NCBI GenBank assembly: GCA_027886185.1
Contig: WOAB01000893.1
Span: 2,852,001 to 2,916,000 of the forward strand
Direction: 5' to 3'
Source of the DNA: Rheum nobile
Taxonomy: Eukaryota > Streptophyta > Magnoliopsida > Caryophyllales > Polygonaceae
DNA: 64,000 bases
Part shown: positions 1 to 11,505 of the stretch, one piece after another
Position numbering within the stretch: position 1 is the first letter of the stretch
Layout of the letters: every line of letters starts with the position of its first letter
Position numbers and translations under genes: made by a program
The notes under the pieces: generated by a model
Told to the model about the DNA's origin: nothing
The model's input: only the letters and a program-made list of their open reading frames with translations
The model's database searches: none

Positions 1-1267
1 TGATACGCTCTACTTTGTAGTGCGTAACTATGAGCTGTTACTGGATTTTTAGGCACCATTTGTGTGGAGTTAGGAGACAATCTAGGATAATGGAGTTGTA
101 GAGAAGGAGTGGTGAAGAAAAAGAGTTTAGTGGAGTATTAAAGCATTAAGGAGCAATGAAGGCCATCGAGAGAAGACCGTAGCCACGGGCGAGAAGAAGA
201 CGAGAGTGCGGCATAGGAAGAGATCGTCAGAAGCTAAGGAAGGCAAAACCGCGATCGCGGTTTTGGACCCACGATCGCGGTTTTTGAAGGATTTGATGGA
301 GTGCTACGAAGTTTAAACCGCGGTCGCGGCCATGAATGTCGCGGTCGCGGTTTTGCAAGTCAGAGATCACGCGGGAAGATTTGGCCGCATATTATCTTGT
401 TACCTTGTTTTTTTTGTTTTTTATTTCGTTTATTATTTTTAGCATATTTCGTCTAGGTTAAATAGACTAAGTCTCTTTAGGTTTTTATTATCGCTTTTAT
501 AATCGTTCATTATTTTCTCTAGAGTTTTGTGTTTTAGAAGACTATGAAGAACTAAGTTTCCATTGCTTAGTCAGACAATTGAAGCCTTCGTTTGATTTGA
601 TTGTAAGATTATAACTCTTATTCTATTTCTTTGAATGTATTGATTCTCTTGTGCTTCATCCCTTTGAGTTTTGCTGATTTGACTAGCCTGATCAACTAGT
701 TGTTATTGGTATTATTCTTGTGCTAAAGTTAGATTGTTTTTGGTTGAATAACCTAATTCAGAGTAGCAACTATGATATTCTAGAACTGGTTGGAATAGTT
801 TATTGTAGAGAGAATTGATTGCATGCTAAGTAGAACTGGTTGTTTTAGTTGCATGTATCTATTGAAATTCTTGAACTTCCTGCTGCTATTGAATTGAATC
901 TGGATGGTTTCCTGGTTATTTGATAGATAGTATTCTCAGGGTCTGGTTGTCTTGTTAATAACTTAAGAAAAGGAATAGGAACATTCATTGGTCTAAAGAA
1001 CTTGAGATAATCAATGATCAATCAATCAATTTAAAGTGTGGATATTTGTTTGGCTGAGCTATTTCACATCCATTATTTACAAACTCTTTTCATTCGTTTT
1101 CATTGTTACTTGCTACAATCCTAAAAAACCCTTTTGTTACTATTGGTATACAATCTCTGCATACAGGAAGAATACTTGGCTCTTTGTGGGATCGATCCTT
1201 ACTTACCCGACTACATTAGTTAGGTTTTTGAGGTTATTTGTTAGGTGTACACGACTAAAGCCTATCA
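1..1267 (+). mobile_element. 3' part of a Ty3/gypsy LTR (Athila/Tat-like)
   Basis: The window opens inside an LTR. The stretch 240-350 holds repeated GATCGCGG/GGTCGCGG words, 540-960 is typical LTR leader text, and 1187-1267 has a GGGATCGATCCTTACTTACC-type block followed by an end in CTATCA, which resembles the 3' ends of Athila/Tat LTRs. No coding sequence is visible. The 5' half lies outside the window. The family assignment rests on resemblance to known LTR ends and is an inference. Confidence 0.5.
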
Positions 1268-1623
1268 TAGAGATCAAGATCGAGATACAAGGTACGAACT
1301 TTGTGAGTACTTGCTTAGGATTTCTTGTGTTCTTGTGATTATTGTTGAGTTGATTACACTTGAGAGTCTAGAAGTCTATGATCTGTGTGAGACTAGGTGG
1401 AGAGAAGACTTGCGAGATTGTACAACTTGATTAATAATACAAGTAGACATTTAAAATCCTACTAAGGTAACACCTAGAGGTAGATGTTTTTCTCAAGACA
1501 ACTATTTGGTTGATTGAGTTTTCCTCTTTAAGGAACTTTGTTGTCGTTACTTGTCTGAAATATTATTTCCGCTGCCCAGGGAATAGTCTTACAATTTCCT
1601 AACTAATACAATGCGATTCAACA
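1268..1623 (+). mobile_element. 3' end of a SIRE-like Ty1/copia LTR
   Basis: This stretch matches the 3' third of the solo LTR at 43468-44599: both carry a GGTAACACCTAG block followed by AAGTAGA or a close variant, a TTGTTGTCGTTA/TTGTGTTGTTAT block, a CCGCTG motif, and end in TCAACA/CCAACA. Because it directly abuts the end of the gypsy LTR upstream, the gypsy element probably inserted into, or recombined with, this older copia LTR. Confidence 0.55.
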
Positions 1624-1950
1624 AACACTCTGATTTCAGTTTGATATTACTCATAGACATATCTTGATATTCATACCTGATATCTAATAAGTTTAATATT
1701 GATATCAAATATACAAAATGATATGAATATAAATAATAATAATAATACTCATATCTAATATCGTAATATCAATACCAAATGAAATCGTTACTTCTCAAGG
1801 TTCTAGTTTGGAATGCGTTAAATGTTTAAATAACATTGGAATTAATAAATATTAAAATATTGGAGATAAGGGTCTAACCGGAAGGGAACCATGTTTAAAA
1901 TATGTTAATGTCTATTTGAGAATAAATATTCGACTCCGTATATTGATATA
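1624..1950. other. AT-rich spacer, no gene seen
   Basis: AT-rich sequence with scattered GATATC/ATATC words. No open frame, RNA gene or transposon end was recognised. Confidence 0.6.
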
Positions 1951-2210
1951 TTCTATCCGTTCAGATTTACTTGTCCTTTTAGTTTTTAAATTTTACTTAT
2001 AAATATTTATCGTTATAGGATTTCAAGACACTTTATCACATATTATTCATAAATTTTGTATTGAAATTTGGTTTTACTCTTCATCTATTGATTATAGATG
2101 GTGATGAGTGATTAAATTAAAAAAAAAATTATAATTTTAAAATACATTTAATGACTTTTTTAATATGTGTGAAAAATTTTAGAAGGATAAATAAAAATAA
2201 ACAGAGGGAG
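1951..2210. mobile_element. Stowaway-like (Tc1/mariner) MITE
   Basis: The left end reads TTCTATCCGTTCAGATTTAC and the right end, reverse-complemented, reads CTCCCTCTGTTTATTTTTAT. These are imperfect terminal inverted repeats of the CTCCCTCCGTT type that defines Stowaway elements. A TA dinucleotide flanks each side (1949-1950 and 2211-2212), as expected for Tc1/mariner target duplication. The 260-bp length and AT-rich, non-coding core fit a non-autonomous element. Confidence 0.75.
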
Positions 2211-2809
2211 TATAAATTTGTGGATAATGAAAATTAATTACGTAAATTGAAGCAATCGAACCATGCATACCGATTAATGTTTGATGTAGATTCAGAGAAT
2301 TAAAGCGGTAGCACTGGCCAGCTTAACATTCTTTCTTCCCTCAAAAAAGTTATAATTGATATTCATAAATATAAGGTAGTTGCATGAAATTGAATAGAAT
2401 ATTAAATTGAAATTATGAATGCGCTAGCTGTTTCTGCGTTGCCTGCCTTTTAATTTAAACCTTGATAAACTCATCTCTCTACTCACCACCGCGTTGACTA
2501 CTTCCTTCCTAATTACTAAACGGAATTAATACGCCTAGTTAATTAAACCCGTTCACACCACACCACTGCAACTCAGCTAACTCTCAAAATATACACGTGT
2601 CTATATGTAATCGGAATACTACCAATCATGATCAACCGTTCCTCATCATTATATTAGGATTAGAGGTTGATATATAACTAATACGCGGTATATTTATATA
2701 TATATATATATATATAATGGATCCAATTAAAACTTTATTGGAGTATATATCCACCTTGACTGAATGCATGACTGGTGATTGTTGTATGCATAATGCATTC
2801 ATATATGAT
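2211..2809. other. AT-rich spacer with a TA microsatellite
   Basis: No gene is visible. A (TA)n microsatellite runs from about 2694 to 2716. Confidence 0.6.
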
Positions 2810-3385
2810 CTGTGAAGCACCGACACGGCTAGGCAGGGTTCGTTCCAGTGTCGGACGCGGGGAAGCGCTAGGACACGGCCAGGAAGCGGCTGGACACAGT
2901 CAAGACACAATCAATATTTTGGAACGTCTTGGACACGGTCAATATTTCGGACACGTCTTGGACACGGTCAAGACACACGTACTAGCACATCAAATTGCAA
3001 TTTTTTGATAAGTGAAAAATAAATATAAAAGTTCATCTTTTTAGTTTCAACCCTAGCTAACAGCAGCCAGCTGCTCTTCTCTTCGATCTTTACTCCCTTC
3101 GCTCCTCACCACCCACCAGTAGTCACTCCTCATCGGTGTCGCCGCCGTCCAGCTTGCGCCCACCTCTTTATTGTTAAGAATACTAATCATTTTTATGCCA
3201 TTGAATATTATTTATGTATCTATTATTAATTTCAATATATTCCTCTTTACAATAGCTTTAAAATGATATATAATTCAATTTATATTCTCATGTCCTGCCG
3301 TGTCCGATTTTTCTATTTTTTGGGTTTGCCGCTTCCACGTGTCCTGCCGTTTCCGTGTCCTGTGTCCCGTGTCCGTGCTTCACAG
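2810..3385. mobile_element. hAT-like MITE with 8-bp TSD
   Basis: The left terminus CTGTGAAGCACCGACACGG and the reverse complement of the right terminus, CTGTGAAGCACGGACACGG, match at 18 of 19 positions. The element is flanked by perfect 8-bp direct repeats TATATGAT (2802-2809 and 3386-3393), the TSD length of hAT transposons. GGACACGG words recur sub-terminally on both sides. The centre (about 3045-3170) is compositionally different: a pyrimidine-rich stretch with CAACCCTAGC and GCCGCCGTCC that resembles a plant gene 5' leader, possibly captured host DNA. No transposase is present. Confidence 0.75.
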
Positions 3386-3393
3386 TATATGAT

Positions 3394-3701
3394 ATATATC
3401 ATCTCAAAAGAAATTGAAAAGAAAATTCATCGGTATTATACATTAATCGATCTTCATACATATATATGGTTTCAAATTGAACAAATCAAGAGATAATATT
3501 ACAGCTAATTAAGCTAAACAAATTACTATACCAACGTACAAAAATCATAAAACTCCAAAATTTTCTTATGCAAGTAACACAATTACGAATATATATAGCT
3601 GGATGTACGGGGCCTTAAAATGTATGTACAAGTGTAATTAATCATGACTAGAACAGTGTTGAAGTAACCAACTGATGGATGAATGAACTAATTGAGGCAA
3701 T
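3394..3701. other. Downstream flank of the CLE gene
   Basis: AT-rich sequence on the 3' side of the minus-strand CLE gene. It presumably contains its 3' UTR, but no clear polyadenylation signal could be singled out. Confidence 0.4.
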
Positions 3702-4025
3702 TCATCGGCGCTTGTTGTGTAACGGATTGGATCCGGAAGGTACCTGTCGTTTCGAAGTCTCGAACTGTGGATCTCGGGATGCGTAAGCCGCATCTTGGAT
3801 TGAAACGGAAACTGCTGCTGCCGCGTAGCTGCTGCTAGATCTCATCATCATGTGCTGCCTAGAAGTAGCTTCCACTTTGTCTGTGTTGAAGCAGAGGAGA
3901 GGAAGAATTAGAACCACCACCACCAACAGCGACGTCAACAATAGCGGTTGCTCATTACGAGGATTGTTAATCATATTTGAAGCGAGCGAGCGAGCGAGCG
4001 AGAATTTGATTTGATTCACATGCAA
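3702..4025 (-). CDS. CLE-family signalling peptide precursor
   Basis: CLE genes encode secreted precursors that are cut to a 12-13 residue hydroxyproline/arabinose-modified peptide perceived by leucine-rich-repeat receptor kinases in meristems, roots and vasculature. The predicted precursor is 107 aa. It has a hydrophobic secretion segment (about residues 28-46), a low-complexity Ser/Ala spacer, and at residues 93-104 the dodecapeptide RQVPSGSNPLHN followed by KRR and stop. Conserved CLE positions are all present: Arg1, Val3-Pro4, Gly6, Asn8-Pro9 and the Leu-His-Asn end. The gene is intronless, as is usual. The first ATG (4025) lies about 35 bases from a TATA-like box. The second in-frame ATG at 3974 (residue 18) gives a more canonical signal peptide and about 90 aa, so it may be the true start. 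The peptide is closest in style to the A-type, root/shoot CLE group; I do not assign an orthologue. Confidence 0.85.
   Translation of the reverse strand: MHVNQIKFSLARSLASNMINNPRNEQPLLLTSLLVVVVLILPLLCFNTDKVEATSRQHMMMRSSSSYAAAAVSVSIQDAAYASRDPQFETSKRQVPSGSNPLHNKRR
3981..4002. repeat. (AGCG)n microsatellite between the two CLE start codons
   Basis: About 5.5 copies of AGCG lie between the upstream ATG (4025) and the second ATG (3974) of the CLE gene. A unit of 4 bp means that copy-number change would shift the frame from the first ATG, but would leave a product starting at the second ATG unaffected. Confidence 0.8.
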
Positions 4026-4060
4026 TTAAGTTGTGCAGCTGAATAGCTGAGGCCCAGCTG

Positions 4061-4070
4061 AATTTATATG
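4061..4070 (-). promoter_or_regulatory. TATA-like box of the CLE gene
   Basis: The minus strand reads CATATAAATT here, 36-45 bases upstream of the first ATG. With usual TATA-to-start spacing of about 30 bases the transcript would begin near 4035, leaving almost no leader for the first ATG but about 60 bases for the second. This is inference from spacing only. Confidence 0.4.
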
Positions 4071-5349
4071 ATCGATATGATATTAATTAGGTAAAATGAA
4101 ATCAAGGACGGTCCATTTTTTTAAAATTGGATGGATAATATTAATGCTATATAGTATATGTCTGCTTGCTAGTGTAAATAGGGTTTGATGCCGTCCTCGT
4201 CATATATATATATATATATATCTACTCCTATTACCCTACTTTCAACGACCAATGTCATATTATTTATATCATTATACTCAAACAACGCATCAAATTGTAC
4301 GTCGTTATCTTTTAATAAGTTTTCTTTTTTTCTCGCACTACAAGATCGTTGGGTAACATTTTTGTTGATTTTAATTATAATATTTCATTTTTTTAAATAC
4401 AAAAAAGCAACTGTAAACTCGGACGCTTTACAAATAAATTGTGAATCTGTACTAATTATGGTAATCTTAATTAAGCGAAACTTTGACCTTGGGTCAAAAC
4501 TCAAAATATTGCAATATACTAGTACATGTGAGGATTCAAATAAAATAATATAGAAGGGTCCAGCTACTTGTTTATCTGACATGTAGGATTTTATAATTTG
4601 TATACAACTCAGACTCATCGCGGAATTGCTGCCTTGTATACCAAGAAATTAATTAAGTTAGCTTAATCAAATATCGTCGTCTCATTTTTGACATTGACTA
4701 ATTAACCCTCTTCATAATTATGTTTGACTAGTTTTTGTGGATATAAAAAATAAAAAAAATGTAAACGCGCGCGAATAAAGCGCGTCGGTCTGGCAGTTGG
4801 AGATGACCGACTACTGACTGGCGCGAGAGGCGGTGCAGCCAAAAGCGTCGAAGGCGGTGGTCGTCCGATCGTTGTGTAAACACTCGGGAGAAGAACGGAC
4901 ACCTGACTTACCAAAATTACCCCATCTGCCAACAGAATCTACCATAGTGGAATTTACATGCGAGATAAACGGAGGGGCAAAAATGGCATTTTCTCACGTA
5001 AAGTAAAAGTCAACTGCCGACGCACCTGATTACCGTTTTCTTAAAACATGATGCACCACTTAACAAATCCATCATTACGGTTCGCCAAATCAGAATTAAG
5101 ACTAAAAAGAAAGACTAGTAAGAGCAACAGTTCCATATATATATGAATTAGCTTGTCAACCGACTGGGTTGTTTAATTTTATTCTCGAACAACCATTTAT
5201 TTTGATTTCTAAGCTTAAATTTTTTGAATCTGCTTAGAGCCAAACCAAGTTGAGACTCGCCTTCTTGATTCCCTAAAATAGGATAATTTAAAATCAAACA
5301 ATTGTAATTTCTGATTTTGTTTAGAAATATACAACATGCGGATCGATTT
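4071..5349. other. Intergenic region upstream of the CLE gene
   Basis: No gene is supported. A (TA)n microsatellite occupies 4202-4221. The stretch 4770-5030 is richer in GC, with ACGCGCGCG, GTCGTCCGATCG and GGGGCAAAAATGGCATTTT words; the last resembles text in the right arm of the MULE at 14060-14100, so it may be a remnant of a related transposon end. Short open frames here have no recognisable protein. Confidence 0.4.
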
Positions 5350-5739
5350 TTCACCATAAGATCAAGGCTTTTAACGGCTCAGATCGAGCGACTCTAGTTG
5401 ATGTACAATGGACACACGCGTGTCAGATGAAGAAAAAAAACGGTGGCAATATCGTTATTTTGACAAAAGGCGACACGGAAGGACAAGTTTGCTCTTACCC
5501 CGCTTAAAACACAAAACGCTTCGACATCAACACATTTTGCATATTTCTACTAAGATAAAAAAAACACAAGGAAATCTCGTGTTTGAACATCCAAAATCAA
5601 ACAAATAAACAAACGAAGCAAATCGAGGTTGAAACGACTATGATAAGCAATTAGAAGGAGAAGATCACCATTCTCAGCACATTGAGCCAATAAGGAAGCA
5701 TTGTTCGTAGAAGAAAATTCAAAACCCTTTCAAAGCATC

Positions 5740-8700
5740 ATGTCAAACAACGAAGAAATCAACCAAGCGAGCAAGATCGGATTCGAAGGAGAAGGTAAGA
5801 TCACACAAATTTTGTTGCCTTTTAACCAAAAAAAGGAAGTTTCATGTAGTGTCCAGGAAATATAGGGTTTACTAGATTATTTTGACATGGACAATCATGT
5901 ATGAGTTCGGATTTACAAACATAGAAATTTCTAGGGTTAGATGATGCATGAATGGGTTTGGAAATTTACAAAATCTAGGTTTCATGTGCATGATTACAAC
6001 AACAACAGAGTTGAATGTGTAATAGACATTAGGTTCATGTGAATGGTTTAAAACAATCACATAGTTCAATGTCTACACTATGGAGCAAAGTTTGGTTCAT
6101 TTGGTTATATTTGAGGTTCATGTGATTATTTGAGGGTCATGTGCTCTATATAAAAGGTTCATAGAGTAGCGTAAGGCTCTTGAACCTTGTGTTATGAGGT
6201 TCATGTATTTTGTGTATAAAGTTCATGATATTTTAAGATGTAAGTCTTATTGGATTGATGTGGTATGTTCACTTATGTTATCAAGTTGTGGTTCATGGGG
6301 TTCACAACACAGGTTCATGTGTACTTAACACTAGGTTCATGGATAGGGTTAGTGATTTGGTACCTTCTCATATGAGGCTCATATGTTTTATATATCAAGT
6401 TCATGTGCATTGATTGTATGGCTCATAAATATGTGGAAGGGAGATGAGAGGGATTTTTCTATGCATCATGAAGATACATTTTCTTAAAGATTAAGCGGTT
6501 TTGTAAAATCTTTATCTAACATGCTTCTATATATATGTTTGTAGATGACAGCCCTCTGCTACACTGGCTTTGCAAAAAGCTAAGTTGAATGCAAAAAAAA
6601 AGAGTAAGGGGTGAACCAAAGGGCGTTGAGCAAAGACGGACAAGCTTGCGCAACAAAGCTGTGAGAAAGGAGGGAGAGAAGGAGGAGTCATCGGAGCCAA
6701 CAAAAACCGACAAGGAGGATTCCACTAAGAAGACTGTTTCAGAGGAGGTGGAAGGTGACAAGGCAAACGATGATGAAAAACCGAGCAACAACTTCAATAA
6801 TGAGGCTGAGAGTTCGGGGAATGAGAGTGTGGGTATAACAATAAAGGTGGGCCAAAACAAATTTTGTGCAGTGAGGCGAAAGGTGACAAAACAGCCTCCA
6901 ACAAAGAAGCAAAAGTTGTTACCGAAAAAAGGATTGCGCAAAAGAGATGCAGAACAAGAACCGTTTGAAGGAGGGATATCAGATGAGTTTGAAAAACTTA
7001 CTCCGAAGAACCCTAACACTAGGTTGAAGACAACAGCTAAAGTAACGACTTCAAAAGGGAAAACGCGTAAGGAAAAAAGGGAAAGAGGTAATGACGGTTC
7101 TAGAGGAAAACACTCATAAGGAAAAGGGAAAGAGCAAGGCACTGACTTGCAAAGAAAAAGGGAGCATGAAGCTGGTAATTTCAAAGAAGGAGAAGGACCA
7201 ACTATCGAGTCCGAAGAAGAAGGAGAAGATGTAGTTGGTCGTTGTGAAGAACAACAAAAAGAAAGCCAAGAAAGAAGAAAACAAGTTTGAGAGCTTGAGC
7301 ACGAAAAACGTGCCACTTCTGTTTGTGGAGACGATATACCAGCTCCCTAAAAACAAGAAAGAGTGCATTAGACGCATGGGTTTTGGTAGTCTTCTAGAGT
7401 TGAAGTTGAAAGAAATACCTAAACAACTCGCATATTAAGTGCTTCATCATTTTGATTCGGTCAAGCGTGCGATAAAGATGGAAGACGGGATCTATATAAA
7501 GGTCAATGAGGAAGAGGTCCATCGGGTTCTTTGGCTTCCTAGAGCAGATAAACCCTTTGTCAAGCGATGAAAGGAGGAACAGGACAAAGTCATCATCGAC
7601 AAGTGGAAGGCGTACTTCTAGGATTACGATCAGATACGGCCAACGAGTGTGGAAAAGATGATGTTGGCGTGCAGATCCGAGACGTGGTTCAAGAGGCTAT
7701 TCTTAATGCTCTTCGTGTGTGTGCTTGTTGAGAGCAACCAAAGGGGCATTTTCATGCAAAGTTTGATGATCAAGGACGTCAATAATGTGCAAGGCCTGAA
7801 TTGGTGTCGTTTGTAGTCAACAGCTTGATACACACACCAAGTTGGAATGGAGTGAAAAGAAGGACATGTTCTTTAGAGGCCCCATTCTTTTCCTAGTGGT
7901 AAGTATGAGTATCTAGAAACCACTCTAATATACCCTATTGTCTTCATATATCCATACTAATTGTGTGTGTTGTTCGTGTAAGCAGTTCCTCTGTACATGT
8001 TGATAGAGTATCGATCCTTGGAAAGAAGAATCCAAGCACTAACCCGGTCTTCTTAGGGTGGAAAGATGGGACCTTGAACGAGAGGCAAAAGGATGAGATG
8101 AAGATGGGAAGGTTTGGGCGCGAGAAGATACTACAAAAGAAGGACAAGGCTGTGGTGGAAACAAACACTAAGGATAAGAACAAGGCGAGGGACAAGAGCA
8201 AAGGTATGAACCAAGTATACTACATGTAAGATTATAAATTGTCACAACTACATGAAAATACTGCGTGTGTTGTTCGTGTAAACTGTTGGTTCATGTAAAT
8301 AAAAGGTTCATATAATATAAGGTATGGGTTCAAGTAGGTATTGTGTTAGGTTCATATGTTTTGAGCTGCTGGTTCATGAAGTCGAAGTTAAAGGTTCATA
8401 TAATTTAACATGTTTGGAATGTGAGTTCAAGTTAATGATGTACAAGGTTCATATATTTGTAATTGTGGGTTCATGTAACTTTACCTAGAGGTTCACACAC
8501 ATTGTAAGACAATGCTTCAACTGACAATGGTATGGGGTTCATGTGCAATATGGTATGGCAAGGTTTTAAATGTAGGTTCATATGTGTTCAGTAGTAGGCT
8601 CATATTTGTACTAAATAGGGTTCATATGTTATAGTATAAAATATGTTGAAAATAATTAGATGGTTTAAATTATAGATGTTGACTTGTTCATGTGAGTGAC

Positions 8701-11505
8701 ATGGTGTATTGCTTTCATGAATGGAGTGGTTACAATGCTTTGCTGAAAAGTCAATGAATGTAGCAACCGCGATCCTCGAGTTTGCTACTATGGTGGAGAA
8801 GATGCCGGAAGAATTCAAAGAAAACCCAGTCGTTAAGAGCATGCTTAAGATAACGCATGCACTCATCGAGAAGAAAGAGGAGAAAGCAGATCTCAAGGCA
8901 GACTTTGAGACCATCTGGGAAGACTCATAATGTCTTTGTTGGTTTGACCCACAACTCATTAACAGATAAAGAAAGTTGAAGCATCAAAGGCCAGGGTGAG
9001 GTTTTCTACTAGTTCGCTGCACCAGCCAACAACTCTGATAACGCAGAGGATTGTGAGGGTGTCAATGAGATTGCAAGGGAGTATGGGAATGGAAGGACGA
9101 GAGAGAACGAGAGAGAAGAAACGGATGTTGGTATGTAAAAGTAGCGAGAGGACGCTGCTGGGGGAGGACATGAGCAAGCACCTGGTATGGGAGAAAAGCT
9201 GCAACACGGAAGCAGGAGATTCAACTTGAGCAACCAAAAAAATCACAACAGGGAAACTCCAATGAAAATGAAGAAGAGGTGGTTCCTAAAGTAAGGACAA
9301 AGGAGGCTGACAATGATTGCAATCAAGGGACTCCAATAACTAAGCAAGCAACGAGATAAAATAGACAAGGGAAGTGGAGATTTCACGCCTCCCAGTTTCA
9401 AGCTCATTAGCTCGGAGGAGATGGATAACATGGAGATAGGGACGGTGACTCAAGAGGAAGGCGTGGCGGCAGGAAAGCAGGAGCCGCCTCAGGAAACACA
9501 AGTAGAGGATAAGCTAGAGAAGGATCAAGTAAGGAATTTTTTTATAAGTTATTTCAGATCCATATCCATGAAAAATATATCTATGAAGTGCATGTTAGTG
9601 ATAGCAAAACGGAGAGGTTTATGAAAACAATAGGTAGCAGCGCGGTCAATAAGGTTCATATATTGCAAATATCATGTGCATGGATGTATTCTTTGGGGTT
9701 CATACTGTAAAATAATTAAAGGGGTATTCCCCCCCTACAATATCATACTCCATTATTTAACTTGTTGTTGTCTTAAAATGACAAAGGCAATGGGCAAGGG
9801 CAAGGAGAAAGTAGTTGAACCAGCCGAACAACCGATGGAAAAGAATAAAGAACAAAAGGTTGGTGAAGCACATACACAAAATATGTTTTTATTAGTGTGA
9901 ATTATCATTTGTATTGTCCTTAAACATCTAACATGACGCAGGTCAAAGGAAAATGCAAACTCCCAAGTACAGAGACACGGGATGACGCGGTTACAGGGCC
10001 AAGGCATAAGAAGTTGGCCGAAACACTAAAGAGCCCGTACAAAAATAGAACCGTAGACATCTTGGCAAAGCCGAATGAGGAACATAAATTTTTTTGGGAG
10101 TATGTGGACGACAAGTGTTCCGATGATTGGTGAGTTTTTTTTAATGCTCGTCTGAATTTTAATTACAACATACGCTCTATTGTTGAAGACTAATATAAGG
10201 AATAATTTATTTTTTGAATACTTGAATAGTGAGGTGATGTTCAAGTACGGGACGTGAAAAACTACGAGGCTTGAGTTCAGTAACATGGAATTGGATATGC
10301 ACTACAAGGTGGTTGATGTTTGGACTAGTGTTTTGAACTACAATGAACAAGCAAGAAGCAACAACAAGCCAAACAAGACCTTCCTATATGTCTACCACAC
10401 AGTAAGAGTTCATATAGCGTAATTCTTAAATAAATATTTAACTATTTCTATTTGGTTCATATATATACATTCATGTTGTGTTTGTTGATATGATGAAAGT
10501 GAATGGCTTCTGAGGAAACTGCAAAATTATGGTTTAGTTAAGTTGCTAGATTGACAAATGAATTTTGCATGTGTGGTTCAAGAATAATTATAATAAGGTT
10601 CATACAGATTGAACTTTAGGTTCATGAACTCATGTTTGCATGGTACCTGGGGGATTGCAATACACATGAGAGGTTCATATATGATGGACTCCAAGTTCAT
10701 AAATTTGTGGATAAAATGATAACCAAACATGTGCATTTTAAAACAGGCAATATAGATAAAGAACGCATTCCGTGAGTTTATGAACAATATAGATCACAAC
10801 ATGGATGGATGATGAAAGACATCGACATGGTCATCATTAACACAAGAAAGTGCATATCTATTTTCAAGTAAAATGTGTATTTGTCTAACAAATGATGTGC
10901 TTGTAGGTTGTCGTACTTGTCTTGTCGAACAATGATCACTATTATATGATCTCATTCAACATAAAGAATGGTACAATACAGGTGTTAGACAGTGTGCACA
11001 ACGACAGTAGGATGAAACTCTATAAAGACACAATACATAAGTTGGTAAGGGCGCAAAAACATTCAAATGGTTAGTTTATCAGCTTCGTTTGTCTAAACAT
11101 ACAAATGAACTAACAATCACAAATTTTTTGTTGTTTTTTTAATCCAGATGGAGCTGGTTACCAATTACCTAATCACAACAAGGCTGCACAAGAAAGCCAA
11201 AAGGCTGTTAGCTGCGGGAAAAAAAGGCATCAATGGTTCAACTGCCATGGACGGAATCGGGCAACAAGATAAACTCTGGAGTGTATGCAATGAGGCATAT
11301 AAAGATGTTCATGGGAACACCAGTTGAGTCATGGGAGGACGAAATGAATAAGAAAAAGAAGAAAAAGTGGATCAAAGCATTGAGGACCAAATTTGTAAAT
11401 GCCATTATTACCTCGAGCGTCAATAACATGAAGACTGAGGCGATGAAGAGGATAAGAAAAAACAAGAATGAAGAAGGAGACAATGAAAAAGTAGGAAAAG
11501 GTTAG
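5740..11505 (+). pseudogene. Ulp1/SENP-like cysteine protease pseudogene of MULE type
   Basis: This gene type couples an N-terminal region found in plant MULE-borne Ulp1 genes (DUF1985-like) to a C48 SUMO-protease domain. A possible first exon begins at 5740 (donor GTAAGA) and a Lys/Glu-rich exon follows (6545-7260). The 7260-7830 exon has the family signature FGSLLELKL, IYIKVNEEEVHRVLWLP and a WFKRLFL segment. A later exon is at 8721-8930. The catalytic part is split between a clean 46-codon exon at 10907-11044 (HYYMISFN with the catalytic His; VLDS with the Asp) and an exon from 11148 ending with GVYAMRHIKMFMGTP. The residue before GVYAMRH, normally the catalytic Cys in a DCG motif, is Ser (INSG). 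Decay includes stops near 7232, 7436, 7568 and 7620 and a frameshift at an A run near 11220. It cannot encode an active protease. Confidence 0.75.

Noticed and set aside
4702..4932. 76-codon minus frame rich in Ser/Pro
   Set aside because: It falls in a GC-rich, transposon-end-like segment with no recognisable protein signature.
6516..7316. 266-codon Ser/Phe-rich open frame on minus
   Set aside because: It is the antisense of the Lys/Glu-rich exon of the Ulp1-like pseudogene; AAG/GAG-rich exons give open Ser/Phe/Leu antisense frames.
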